The notes under the pieces: generated by a model
What the model was told of the DNA's origin: nothing
Database searches by the model: none
The model's input: the letters and a program-made list of their open reading frames with translations, nothing else
Position numbers and translations under genes: made by a program
In this document: positions 58,170 through 64,000 of the stretch, one piece after another
Layout of the letters: each line of letters opens with the position of its first letter
How positions within the stretch are numbered: position 1 is the first letter of the stretch
DNA from: Mycobacterium ostraviense
GTDB taxonomy: Bacteria > Actinomycetota > Actinomycetes > Mycobacteriales > Mycobacteriaceae
NCBI RefSeq assembly: GCF_002705925.1
Contig: NZ_NKRE01000001.1
Span: forward strand, 457,116 to 521,115
Length of the DNA stretch: 64,000 bases
Reading direction: 5' to 3'

Positions 58170-58199
58170 TGTAACGCTTTCCGAAGTGCATAGCACTCA
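58170..58199 (+). promoter_or_regulatory. putative ECF-type promoter of the DUF417 gene
   Basis: TGTAACGCTT (58170-58179), 16 bp, CTCA (58196-58199). Same as 49224-49253. The start codon is 36 bp downstream with AAGGGAG in between, leaving room for a short leader. Confidence 0.5.
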
Positions 58200-58234
58200 G
58201 TGGTGTAGTCAACCCAACTAGCAAGGGAGTCATC

Positions 58235-58720
58235 ATGATCGCTACCATCCGCGAGCAGATTCAAGCCGGCGTGCGCCCAGAGTCGCCAGTAGCACGTGGC
58301 GGCGCGGGCCTGGCACGGTACGGGCTGGCCGTCGTCATCGCCTGGATCGGCATGCTGAAGTTCACAGAGTACGAAGCCAACGGCATCGCGCCATTCGTGT
58401 CGAACAGCCCTTTCATGTCTTGGCTGTACGACATTTTCTCGATCACCACCTTTTCGTCGCTACTCGGTGTAGTCGAGATCGCAATCGCGGTCTTGCTCGC
58501 CGTCAAACCGTGGTTCCCTCGACTCTCAGCGATCGGTAGCCTCATGGCCATCGGCATGTTCGCCACAACACTGACATTCGTGCTCAGTACGCCTGGTGCA
58601 TTCGAAGCATCAGCAGGAGGTTTCCCGGTGTTGTCGTCGACTGGTCAGTTCCTGATCAAGGACGTCGCACTGCTCGGAATCTCTGCCTGGACGCTGGTCG
58701 ATGCACTCACACGCCGCTGA
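58235..58720 (+). CDS. DUF417 (YkgB/RclC-like) membrane protein
   Basis: 161 residues with four transmembrane segments (about 28-45, 68-90, 97-120, 135-155). Family signature YGLAVVIAWIGMLKFTEYEANGIAPFVSNSPFMSW and GGFPVLSSTGQFLIKDVALLG. The E. coli member RclC belongs to the reactive-chlorine-species operon rclABC; other members sit in oxidative-stress regulons. AAGGGAG 8 bp before ATG. Ends right before a long perfect hairpin. Confidence 0.9.
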   Translation: MIATIREQIQAGVRPESPVARGGAGLARYGLAVVIAWIGMLKFTEYEANGIAPFVSNSPFMSWLYDIFSITTFSSLLGVVEIAIAVLLAVKPWFPRLSAIGSLMAIGMFATTLTFVLSTPGAFEASAGGFPVLSSTGQFLIKDVALLGISAWTLVDALTRR

Positions 58721-58722
58721 GG

Positions 58723-58772
58723 CCGAAGCCGCCCTCGTCACCTCGCTTCGTGCGGGTGACGAGGGCGGCTTC
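58723..58772 (+). terminator. 19-bp perfect hairpin after the DUF417 gene
   Basis: CGAAGCCGCCCTCGTCACC (58723-58741) pairs with GGTGACGAGGGCGGCTTCG (58754-58772), loop 12 bases. Begins 2 bp after the stop codon, so it should end transcription. The same bases also read as the first codons of the decayed sigma-factor gene, which makes the symmetry partly a puzzle. Confidence 0.75.
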
Positions 58773-59090
58773 GTGCAAGTTGTCGACTTGCAAGCCCCAC
58801 GACGCCACGCCTCGCACGCGACTACGTCAGGACACCAGATCGCCGAAGGCCCCCTACAGGAAGGCCTCTTACACAAAGGAATCGGCTCTTCCCAGGATCA
58901 GTCACCTCGGTTCACAGAGCTGTCTGCGAACTTTCATAGGAGGAAAGGTCGCAGTCCCTTGACGACGAGAAACTGGACGAGGAGTCGGAGCAACGAAGCC
59001 ATCCTCGGGAATTTTTCCTCAAGCACCGGGGAGCATGGTCGCCGGCGAGCCGGTCGCTCATGCACTACATGAAAGGATGCAGACAGATGA
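58725..59090 (+). pseudogene. decayed ECF sigma factor gene
   Basis: Broken frames recall the intact sigma at 46.0 kb: EAALVTSLRAGDEGGFVQVVDLQAP, (shift) RLARDYVRT, (shift) QIAEGPLQEGLLHKGIG...QS.RFTEL, and near the end FLKHRGAWSPASRSLMHYMKG, compare LLHRGRAVIREALENYLKD. About 370 bp remain of the ~650 expected, so the middle is deleted. It runs into the start of an intact anti-sigma gene, as in the functional pair. Confidence 0.6.
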
Positions 59091-59314
59091 GATGCAACGA
59101 ACTCGCCGAACTACTCACCGAATACCTGGACGACTCGCTCGGTTCGAGCGACCACGTGAGGCTCGAAACGCACCTGTCCGAGTGCGCCGGATGCGCAAAC
59201 TATCGCACTCAATACATATCGACGATCGCAATCTTGAATCAGATCCCCGTGGCCGGCTTCAAGCGCACGCTGCGCGATACGTTATCGGCGCACTTACACC
59301 AACGGCGCCGCTGA
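59087..59314 (+). CDS. orphan zinc-finger anti-sigma factor
   Basis: 75 residues from ATG 59087 (AAAGGA 8 bp upstream; an in-frame ATG lies at 59060). RCNELAELLTEYLDDSLGSSDHVRLETHLSECAGCANYRTQY has the H-x3-C-x2-C site and is clearly a paralogue of the protein at 46675. Its own sigma factor is decayed, so it may be idle or may act on the sigma factor encoded at 46.0 kb (inference). Confidence 0.85.
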   Translation: MRCNELAELLTEYLDDSLGSSDHVRLETHLSECAGCANYRTQYISTIAILNQIPVAGFKRTLRDTLSAHLHQRRR

Positions 59315-59389
59315 GCTTCGCAGGGCAACCGAGTTCAGCTCAGCAACAATGGATACACCAACTTTGCTGCCGTCAGCGCCCATCGGTCT

Positions 59390-60100
59390 TTAGGTGGCTT
59401 GCGCCAACTCAGCCACCGCTTGATCGGTGGTCCAGATAGCTGAGGCGAGGAATCGGAAATTAATCAGGGCAGCCAAGTATCCGTCGCCTTCGGGCAACCG
59501 TGCACCCGCAGTCGCGTCACGGATGACGACAACCTCGAAACCCTGTTCGATCAGCTCGCGCAAATGGCTTTCGGTGCACAGATTCGCGGCCATTCCAGCC
59601 AGAAGAACCTGGGTCACACCGCGTTTGCGAAGCTGAAGTACGAGATCGTTGGACTGCGGACCCACGATTTTATGGGGAGAAGCGACCACCGTCTTTCCGT
59701 CCAGGATGCGGTTCTTGTACCGCTCGAGATAGTCCGCGCCCGAACCGTCGAACCCTTCCAGCTGCAGCGGATGCGTCCGCGCGAACATGCCGACACTGTG
59801 CATGAAGCGCTCAAGCGGTCCGGCGAATTGCCAGTCCTGATCGGATGGATAGTAATAGTGCGGAGAGATCGCAACCGTGATCCCCGCGCTCTTGGCAGCT
59901 GACAGTAGTTGGTCGATGTGCTCGACAGTGCCGTTGTCTTCGACGCTGGCGCCGAACACCGACCATGTTGCACCATCGGGGCTGAGAAAGTCGTTCTGCG
60001 GGTCAGTCACGACGAGCGCAGCGTGCGTCACGTCAAGCTGGAAGCCAGATGGCGGAAGTCCGGGCTCTGCGGGCTCGTCGTACACGGATGAAGTCGACAT
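59390..60100 (-). CDS. isochorismatase-like cysteine hydrolase
   Basis: 236 residues. Catalytic triad: Asp in ALVVTDPQNDFL, Lys in ASPHKIVGPQSNDL, Cys in GMAANLCTESHLRELIEQGFEVVV. Family members hydrolyse isochorismate, nicotinamide, ureidoacrylate or N-carbamoyl compounds; HYYYPSDQDW and SPDGATW are features of a subgroup with unknown substrate. A TetR-like palindrome lies 69 bp upstream, and a TetR gene is transcribed toward it from the right. Confidence 0.9.
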   Translation of the reverse strand: MSTSSVYDEPAEPGLPPSGFQLDVTHAALVVTDPQNDFLSPDGATWSVFGASVEDNGTVEHIDQLLSAAKSAGITVAISPHYYYPSDQDWQFAGPLERFMHSVGMFARTHPLQLEGFDGSGADYLERYKNRILDGKTVVASPHKIVGPQSNDLVLQLRKRGVTQVLLAGMAANLCTESHLRELIEQGFEVVVIRDATAGARLPEGDGYLAALINFRFLASAIWTTDQAVAELAQAT

Positions 60101-60168
60101 TGGATGGGAGTCCCTTTCCTATCGGGCGCTAGTGCGCGACACACGGCAGCGCCCGGAAAGTATAAATA

Positions 60169-60178
60169 GACGACCGGT
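60169..60178. promoter_or_regulatory. CGACCGGTCG palindrome before the isochorismatase gene
   Basis: A 10-bp perfect palindrome in the 128-bp gap between the TetR stop and the isochorismatase start. Next to it TATAAAT (60161-60167) could be part of a promoter. Typical operator size for TetR-family repressors. Confidence 0.5.
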
Positions 60179-60228
60179 CGGATATCAACAAGTCCGGCCT
60201 TTCGGACCTCGATGATGGAGGCGGGACT

Positions 60229-60897
60229 TCAGGACGTGCCGACCAAACCCACCAACTGCGGCAAGGTTATTCGTGAGAAACGGTCGTATGGAGCGCGGGT
60301 GCGATCGATCCTGGCGCGAAGCACTGCCCCTTCCCACGCTTCGATAATCAAACCTGCGACTTCGCGACGCCGTTGAGGCGTTCCCTCTGTGAAAACAGCG
60401 GCCAGTTCGTGCTCCCAAGCACAAACAATGCCGCGTAGCTTTTCGTGGACCGACGCACTGGTGGCTGAGACTTCGAGCGCGAGATTGCCAATTAGGCAGC
60501 CGCGCATAAAGGTATGGCGCTCGTGCTCGTCGGCAATCACCGCGAAGTAGCGTTGCAGGCGGCGAACCGGTCTCCCGCGACCTAGCAGCAAGGATCCGGA
60601 CCGGTCCTGAAGTTCGAGCCAGTACTGTTCTAGCACTGCGACAACAAAGGCTTCTTTGCTCTCGTAGTACGTGTAGAACGCCGCCTTCGGTACGTGGGCA
60701 CGATCGGCAATTTCCTTGACACCTGTCGCGTTGACGCCACGGGCATAGAAGAGCTCGAGTCCACTAGCGAGTAACCGTCTGCGGATATCCGGGTTCCCCG
60801 GGCGAGGCACAGGAGCAGAGTAACTGACCGAACAAGGACCTTGGCCGTGCACGGCACCAACTCGACCACGCGCGTCCAGACGCACATATCCGGTCAA
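60229..60897 (-). CDS. TetR-family regulator
   Basis: 222 residues if started at ATG 60897; the HTH begins only at about residue 36, so a start 30 codons later is possible (GTG at about 60852). HTH: DIRRRLLASGLELFYARGVNATGVKEIADRAHVPKAAFYTYYESKEAFVVAVLEQYW. C-terminal FMRGCLIGNLALEVSATSASVHEKL matches the TetR_C of the AcuR/YxaF kind. Divergent from the second TetR gene with a 95-bp control region. Confidence 0.9.
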   Translation of the reverse strand: MTGYVRLDARGRVGAVHGQGPCSVSYSAPVPRPGNPDIRRRLLASGLELFYARGVNATGVKEIADRAHVPKAAFYTYYESKEAFVVAVLEQYWLELQDRSGSLLLGRGRPVRRLQRYFAVIADEHERHTFMRGCLIGNLALEVSATSASVHEKLRGIVCAWEHELAAVFTEGTPQRRREVAGLIIEAWEGAVLRARIDRTRAPYDRFSRITLPQLVGLVGTS

Positions 60898-60966
60898 GTG
60901 AGCATTTTTGGTGCGCCATTGCGTAGCGCGAACTCACCGGGCGCTGAACGCGCCCGTGGACATTTA

Positions 60967-60984
60967 GAGACAGTCGGTCTAATC
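60967..60984. promoter_or_regulatory. TetR-type operator between divergent TetR genes
   Basis: AGAC-AGTCG-GTCT within TTTAGAGACAGTCGGTCTAATC, about 10 bp before the plus-strand TetR start. The 'AGACxxxxxGTCT' dyad is the common operator type of YxaF/AcuR-like repressors. Confidence 0.6.
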
Positions 60985-60992
60985 TCATCACC

Positions 60993-61625
60993 ATGAGCGC
61001 TCCCATTGTCCGGCCTCGTCGTGGACGGCCGCCAAAAGTCAGCCGTGACCACGAAGACACGCGGGGAGCATTGCTTCGCTGCGGGATGGAAATCCTGACT
61101 GCGCAGGGCCTCACTGCGACAGGTATTGAATCGGTGCTCAAGCGCGTCGATGTACCGAAGGGCTCGTTTTATCACTACTTCGACAGCAAAGACGCATTCG
61201 GTCTGGAGGTGCTGCAGAGCTACGCGGAGTATTTCGCGCGCAAACTTGATCGCTGGCTGTTGGACGACAGTCTGCCACCACTGCAACGTCTGACCCTTTT
61301 CGTCGAGGACGCGAAAGCCGGAATGGCCAGACACAGGTTTGATCGTGGATGCCTTGTTGGCAATCTTGGGCAAGAAGTTCGGACACTTCCCGAGAGCTAT
61401 CGCACGAAACTCGAAGAAACACTTGAGGACTGGGAGCAGCGCTTACAGGATTGCCTGCGACTGGCCGTTGACGTAGGAGATCTTCCGGCCGACACCGACT
61501 GCGCCGCGCTATCACGGTTCTTCTGGATCGGTTGGGAGGGAGCGGTATTGCGCACCAAACTCGCTCGGACAGTCGAACCGCTCGACGTGTTTTTCAGTGG
61601 ATTCCTCGCATGTGCCCGCGCGTAG
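60993..61625 (+). CDS. TetR-family regulator (AcuR-like)
   Basis: 210 residues. RRGRPPKVSRDHEDTRGALLRCGMEILTAQGLTATGIESVLKRVDVPKGSFYHYFDSKDAFGLEVLQSYAEYFARKLDRWL followed by a ligand domain with HRFDRGCLVGNLGQEV. The text is very near AcuR, the acrylate-responsive repressor of acuR-acuI in DMSP-degrading bacteria. 14 bp before the acuI-like gene, same strand, which is the acuR-acuI order. Paralogous to the divergent TetR. Confidence 0.92.
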   Translation: MSAPIVRPRRGRPPKVSRDHEDTRGALLRCGMEILTAQGLTATGIESVLKRVDVPKGSFYHYFDSKDAFGLEVLQSYAEYFARKLDRWLLDDSLPPLQRLTLFVEDAKAGMARHRFDRGCLVGNLGQEVRTLPESYRTKLEETLEDWEQRLQDCLRLAVDVGDLPADTDCAALSRFFWIGWEGAVLRTKLARTVEPLDVFFSGFLACARA

Positions 61626-61639
61626 GAGAAGGGAATACG

Positions 61640-62623
61640 ATGTTCAGCGCGATTGTGGTTGAGAAGACCAACACGGACTACCGTGCGGAAATGCGGCGGC
61701 TCGGCAGCGACGACCTACCTGAGGGGCAAGTGACCGTCCGGGTCGCATACAGCAGCCTCAATTACAAAGACGCCCTGGCCATCACCGGTAGGGGCCCCGT
61801 CGTCCGTCGCTTCCCGATGGTCCCGGGAATCGACTTAGCCGGCGTCGTTGAGGCCAGCAATGACGCGCGCTACAAACCCGGTGATCACGTTCTGGTGAAC
61901 GGTTGGGGACTGGGCGAGACCCACTGGGGAGGGCTTGCACAGATCGCTCGGCTCCAGGCGGACTGGCTAGTGCCACTCCCCCCCTCGTTCACCGAGGCGC
62001 AGGCCACTGCCATCGGCACTGCGGGCTATACAGCGATGCTTTGCCTGATGGCACTCGAACAACACGGGGTCACCCCTAGCGACGGCGAAGTACTCGTCAC
62101 CGGTGCCAGTGGCGGCGTCGGAAGCATCGCGGTCACGCTGCTCGCGAGCAACGGCTACACGGTCGTCGCGGCAACCGGCCGCCTCGCTGAGGCAGACTAT
62201 CTGCGGAGGTTGGGTGCGGCTACGGTGATCGACCGAGCCGAACTCGCCGAACCGGGCCGCCCCTTGGGCAGCGAGCGCTGGGCCGGCGCTATCGACTCCG
62301 TGGGCAGCCACACACTGGCCAATGTGTGTGCCACTACCAGTGCCGAGGGAGCCGTCGCCGCGTGTGGCATGGCTCAAGGCATGGAATTCCCAAGCACTGT
62401 TGCGCCATTCATCCTGCGCGGAGTGAGCCTGTTGGGTATCAACAGTGTCACGCAGTCCCACGCCAAACGCGTCACAGCGTGGGGCCGGCTGAGCAGCGAC
62501 CTCGACACCGGACACCTAGGCGAGATCAGCCACGAGATCGGCCTCACTGACGCTATCTCCACTTCAACAGATCTTCTTGAGGGCCGAGTGAGGGGCCGCA
62601 TCATCGTTGACGTGAATCGCTAA
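61640..62623 (+). CDS. acuI: AcuI-type acrylyl-CoA/quinone reductase
   Basis: 327 residues, MDR superfamily without zinc. FSAIVVEKTNTDYRAEMRRL, SSLNYKDALAITGRGPVVRRFPMVPGIDLAGVVEAS, cofactor loop GASGGVGSIAVTLLASNGY and the NADP mark ATGR; FILRGVSLLGINSV is typical of the YhdH/AcuI group, which reduces acrylyl-CoA (also toxic to cells) with NADPH. AGGAGAAGGG precedes ATG 61640. The frame extends back into the TetR gene without meaning. Confidence 0.93.
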   Translation: MFSAIVVEKTNTDYRAEMRRLGSDDLPEGQVTVRVAYSSLNYKDALAITGRGPVVRRFPMVPGIDLAGVVEASNDARYKPGDHVLVNGWGLGETHWGGLAQIARLQADWLVPLPPSFTEAQATAIGTAGYTAMLCLMALEQHGVTPSDGEVLVTGASGGVGSIAVTLLASNGYTVVAATGRLAEADYLRRLGAATVIDRAELAEPGRPLGSERWAGAIDSVGSHTLANVCATTSAEGAVAACGMAQGMEFPSTVAPFILRGVSLLGINSVTQSHAKRVTAWGRLSSDLDTGHLGEISHEIGLTDAISTSTDLLEGRVRGRIIVDVNR

Positions 62624-62829
62624 CTCCCCTTTGCTGGAGCAGTGCGGGATAGTCGCTAGCTGACGGGTTATCTGCACGATAGGCACGTGCTCTCCCGCAG
62701 CATGCGATCAGCACAACCGAGGGGCCGCCAGCTCGCCAGTAACTGTCGTGCCGGACTCGGCCGAGTAGGAAATACCTTGATCGCCGCTTATAACGCCCAC
62801 CACACACGACGACAGAAGGAGCAGCATTC

Positions 62830-63471
62830 ATGACACGAGTTCTTGTACTTGGTGCCGGAGGCAGAATCGCGCAAATCGTAGTACGCGAACTGCTCCACGA
62901 CGAGAGCGTGAATCTCACCCTCTACCTACGGAACGACCAACGCTTGCACGACTTGCCCGACCTCCGCGCAACGGCAGTAGAAGGTGATGTCCTTAACGGA
63001 AGTCTCCTGAAACAAGCGGTCGCGGGACAAGACATCGTCTATGCCAACCTTGGCGGTAAAGATATCGTGGACCAAGCGCGTGGGGTCGTCACTGCACTTG
63101 AGGGCGCTCGCGTGCGAAGGCTCATTTGGATCTCGACGCTAGGGATCTACGACGAAGTCCCCGGCGAGTTTGGCCGTTGGAACCATCGGATGCTCGACGG
63201 CGGCTATCTCGAAACCTACGCCGCAGCGGCGAAAGTGATCGAGTCTTCGCGCCTTGACTACACAATCATCAGACCCGCATGGCTTACAGACAAAGACGAA
63301 GTGGACTACGAGATCACCCAAAAAGGAGAACCTTTCAAAGGCACCGAGGTATCCCGAAAAAGCATCGCGGCACTCGTCGTACGATTGATTACCGATCCCT
63401 CACAAGAACTCCACGGCTCACTGGGAGTAAACAAGCCAGGCACCGACGCCGACAAGCCTGCATGGCAGTAA
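62830..63471 (+). CDS. NAD(P)-binding SDR-like protein
   Basis: 213 residues. Atypical extended SDR (NAD(P)H-binding/NmrA-like): RVLVLGAGGRIAQIVVRELL (GxxGxxA), YLRNDQRL, VEGDVLN, VYANLGG, LIWISTLGIYDEVPG, YTIIRPAWLTDKDEVDYEIT. Family includes flavin/biliverdin reductase-like and quinone-sensing proteins. GAAGGAG 6 bp before the ATG. Last gene of the element before attR. Confidence 0.88.
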   Translation: MTRVLVLGAGGRIAQIVVRELLHDESVNLTLYLRNDQRLHDLPDLRATAVEGDVLNGSLLKQAVAGQDIVYANLGGKDIVDQARGVVTALEGARVRRLIWISTLGIYDEVPGEFGRWNHRMLDGGYLETYAAAAKVIESSRLDYTIIRPAWLTDKDEVDYEITQKGEPFKGTEVSRKSIAALVVRLITDPSQELHGSLGVNKPGTDADKPAWQ

Positions 63472-63815
63472 TTCCGGACGCGATCGGGAAGAGCCGTTGG
63501 ATAGTGGATAGTCCAGGCGCAATGCGAACTCTGGGCATGAGGTCGCAGCCTGCGTCGGGCGGCGTAAGTTCACCCTCGCGGGAGCACTAGACCGCCTAGG
63601 TCGAGTACGAGCAGGCCAAGCGGATCGTCATTGGCTGCATGCTCCACAGGCGATGACAACATCTGAAGAGACTTCACTCAGAGGGAGGCGGCACAACCCC
63701 ATAGATCGTGTACGGGCTTCAGTACGTACGTTGACGCTCACCCAGCTTTGCTCACGCTCACCAGCGCCACACTGGGAGAATGCAGGCAAGAAGCAGGTAG
63801 ATCAACGACTTGTAA
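63472..63815. other. right-end region of the element
   Basis: No gene recognised. Contains the direct repeat ACGCTCACC (63734 and 63753) about 65-80 bp before the attR core; such short repeats next to an attachment site can be integrase or directionality-factor sites (inference). Confidence 0.45.
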
Positions 63816-63819
63816 CCAA
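63816..63819. other. attR junction core (CCAA)
   Basis: Element text ...GACTTGTAA precedes, host HNH text CCTGGTACTGCTGTGCCC follows. Same four bases as attL at 33548. Confidence 0.85.
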
Positions 63820-63957
63820 CCTGGTACTGCTGTGCCCATATCACCACCGCAGCCACCACCGCGGCGTCATCACCATCACCGGACCCGCTGACGCTTTGAC
63901 CGTCACCGACACCGACGGCCGATTACTGCGCCCAGGATCGCTGGCGCGCCCACCCAC
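63816..63957 (+). pseudogene. REP13E12-family HNH protein, 3' part
   Basis: Codes NLVLLCPYHHRSHHRG, then VITITGPADALTVTDTDGRLLRPGSLARPPT, the C-terminal end of 13E12-family HNH proteins, with the second half of the HNH zinc site (CPYHH). It continues exactly the codon phase of the fragment ending at 33551. The gene end is not reached because genomic sequence stops at the adapter. Confidence 0.92.
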
Positions 63958-64000
63958 CTGTCTCTTATACACATCTGACGCTGCCGACGACCCCTTACCC
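63958..64000. other. Nextera transposase adapter (assembly contamination)
   Basis: 63958-63976 is the 19-bp mosaic-end complement CTGTCTCTTATACACATCT, directly followed by GACGCTGCCGACGA (63977-63990), the Read-1 side adapter of Illumina Nextera libraries. The final ten bases would lie in the index region. This is library sequence, not genome. Confidence 0.98.

Larger units (their letters stand above)
33552..63819. mobile_element. 30.27-kb integrated element, serine integrase, AICE-like core, redox cargo
   Basis: Bounded by the two halves of one REP13E12 HNH gene. It holds at its left end a serine integrase, then a toxin/defence block (35.2-38.6 kb), an AICE core (RepSA, FtsK/TraB, SCO3933-like, XRE regulator, Nudix, HD; 39-45.5 kb) and a cargo of redox enzymes and regulators with IS remnants (46-63.5 kb). 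No capsid, tail, portal, relaxase or type IV secretion genes were seen, so it is neither a complete phage nor a classic ICE; AICEs move double-stranded DNA with the single FtsK-like translocase. phiRv1 of M. tuberculosis shares integrase type and target. Nested later insertions cannot be excluded, in particular around 47, 51-52.5 and 57.6 kb. Confidence 0.85.

Noticed and set aside
33552..63819. Prophage interpretation (phiRv1-like phage)
   Set aside because: Integrase and target fit, but there is no capsid, protease, portal, terminase or tail gene; the core genes are RepSA and FtsK-like.

Overview
The window is a piece of a slow-growing Mycobacterium chromosome (high GC, PE_PGRS and PPE genes, MIRU-type tandem repeat, REP13E12-family repeat gene). 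Its first half is collinear, in inverted orientation, with the M. tuberculosis Rv1435c-Rv1454c neighbourhood. It ends in a synthetic Nextera adapter sequence (from about 63958), so the last ~43 bases are not genomic.

Region 1 (1-32.5 kb), chromosomal backbone: end of a qor-type oxidoreductase, a YbaB-like gene, a broken hypothetical gene, an OtsB1-like HAD/trehalose-phosphatase/GH65 fusion, ctaB, then the pentose-phosphate operon tkt-tal-zwf2-opcA-pgl with a 2 x 53 bp MIRU between zwf2 and opcA. Next come a small coiled-coil gene, a PE_PGRS gene, an intact ppc (absent at this place in M. tuberculosis), secG, a three-gene molybdenum hydroxylase operon (CoxL/S/M type), a FUSC transporter, a PPE gene, the glycolytic operon gap-pgk-tpiA, a secreted Pro/Ala/Val repeat protein (Rv1435c-like) and a second PPE gene.

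Region 2 (33.55-63.82 kb), an integrated mobile element of about 30.27 kb. A REP13E12 HNH gene is cut at 33548-33551 and its missing 3' part reappears, exactly in frame, at 63816. The shared junction bases are CCAA. The gene next to the left junction is a large serine integrase, and phiRv1 of M. tuberculosis uses the same combination (serine integrase, REP13E12 target). This element, however, carries no phage genes. Its left part has the core of an actinomycete integrative and conjugative element (AICE): RepSA-type initiator, FtsK/TraB-type DNA translocase, SCO3933-like protein, XRE/DUF5919 regulator, Nudix protein (compare Pif of pSAM2) and an HD-domain protein. Between integrase and core sits a defence/toxin block: SIR2 protein, XRE-ImmA/IrrE protein and PIN-like protein.

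The right part (46-63.5 kb) is accessory cargo: an ECF sigma/anti-sigma pair (plus a decayed second pair), an alpha/beta-hydrolase-OsmC fusion, SDR, F420-dependent LLM oxidoreductase, HAD phosphatase, ArsR regulator, Old Yellow Enzyme, aldehyde dehydrogenase, RclC-like DUF417 membrane protein, isochorismatase-like hydrolase, two TetR regulators, an AcuI-type reductase and an NAD(P)-binding protein, with several insertion-sequence remnants. The enzymes fit detoxification of reactive electrophiles, aldehydes, quinones or oxidants. Two shared non-coding signals tie parts of the cargo together: a putative ECF promoter (TGTAACGCTT-N16-CTCA) before the SDR and DUF417 genes, and an ATATC-rich dyad before the LLM, small secreted protein and aldehyde dehydrogenase genes. 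No tRNA, rRNA or CRISPR array was seen.
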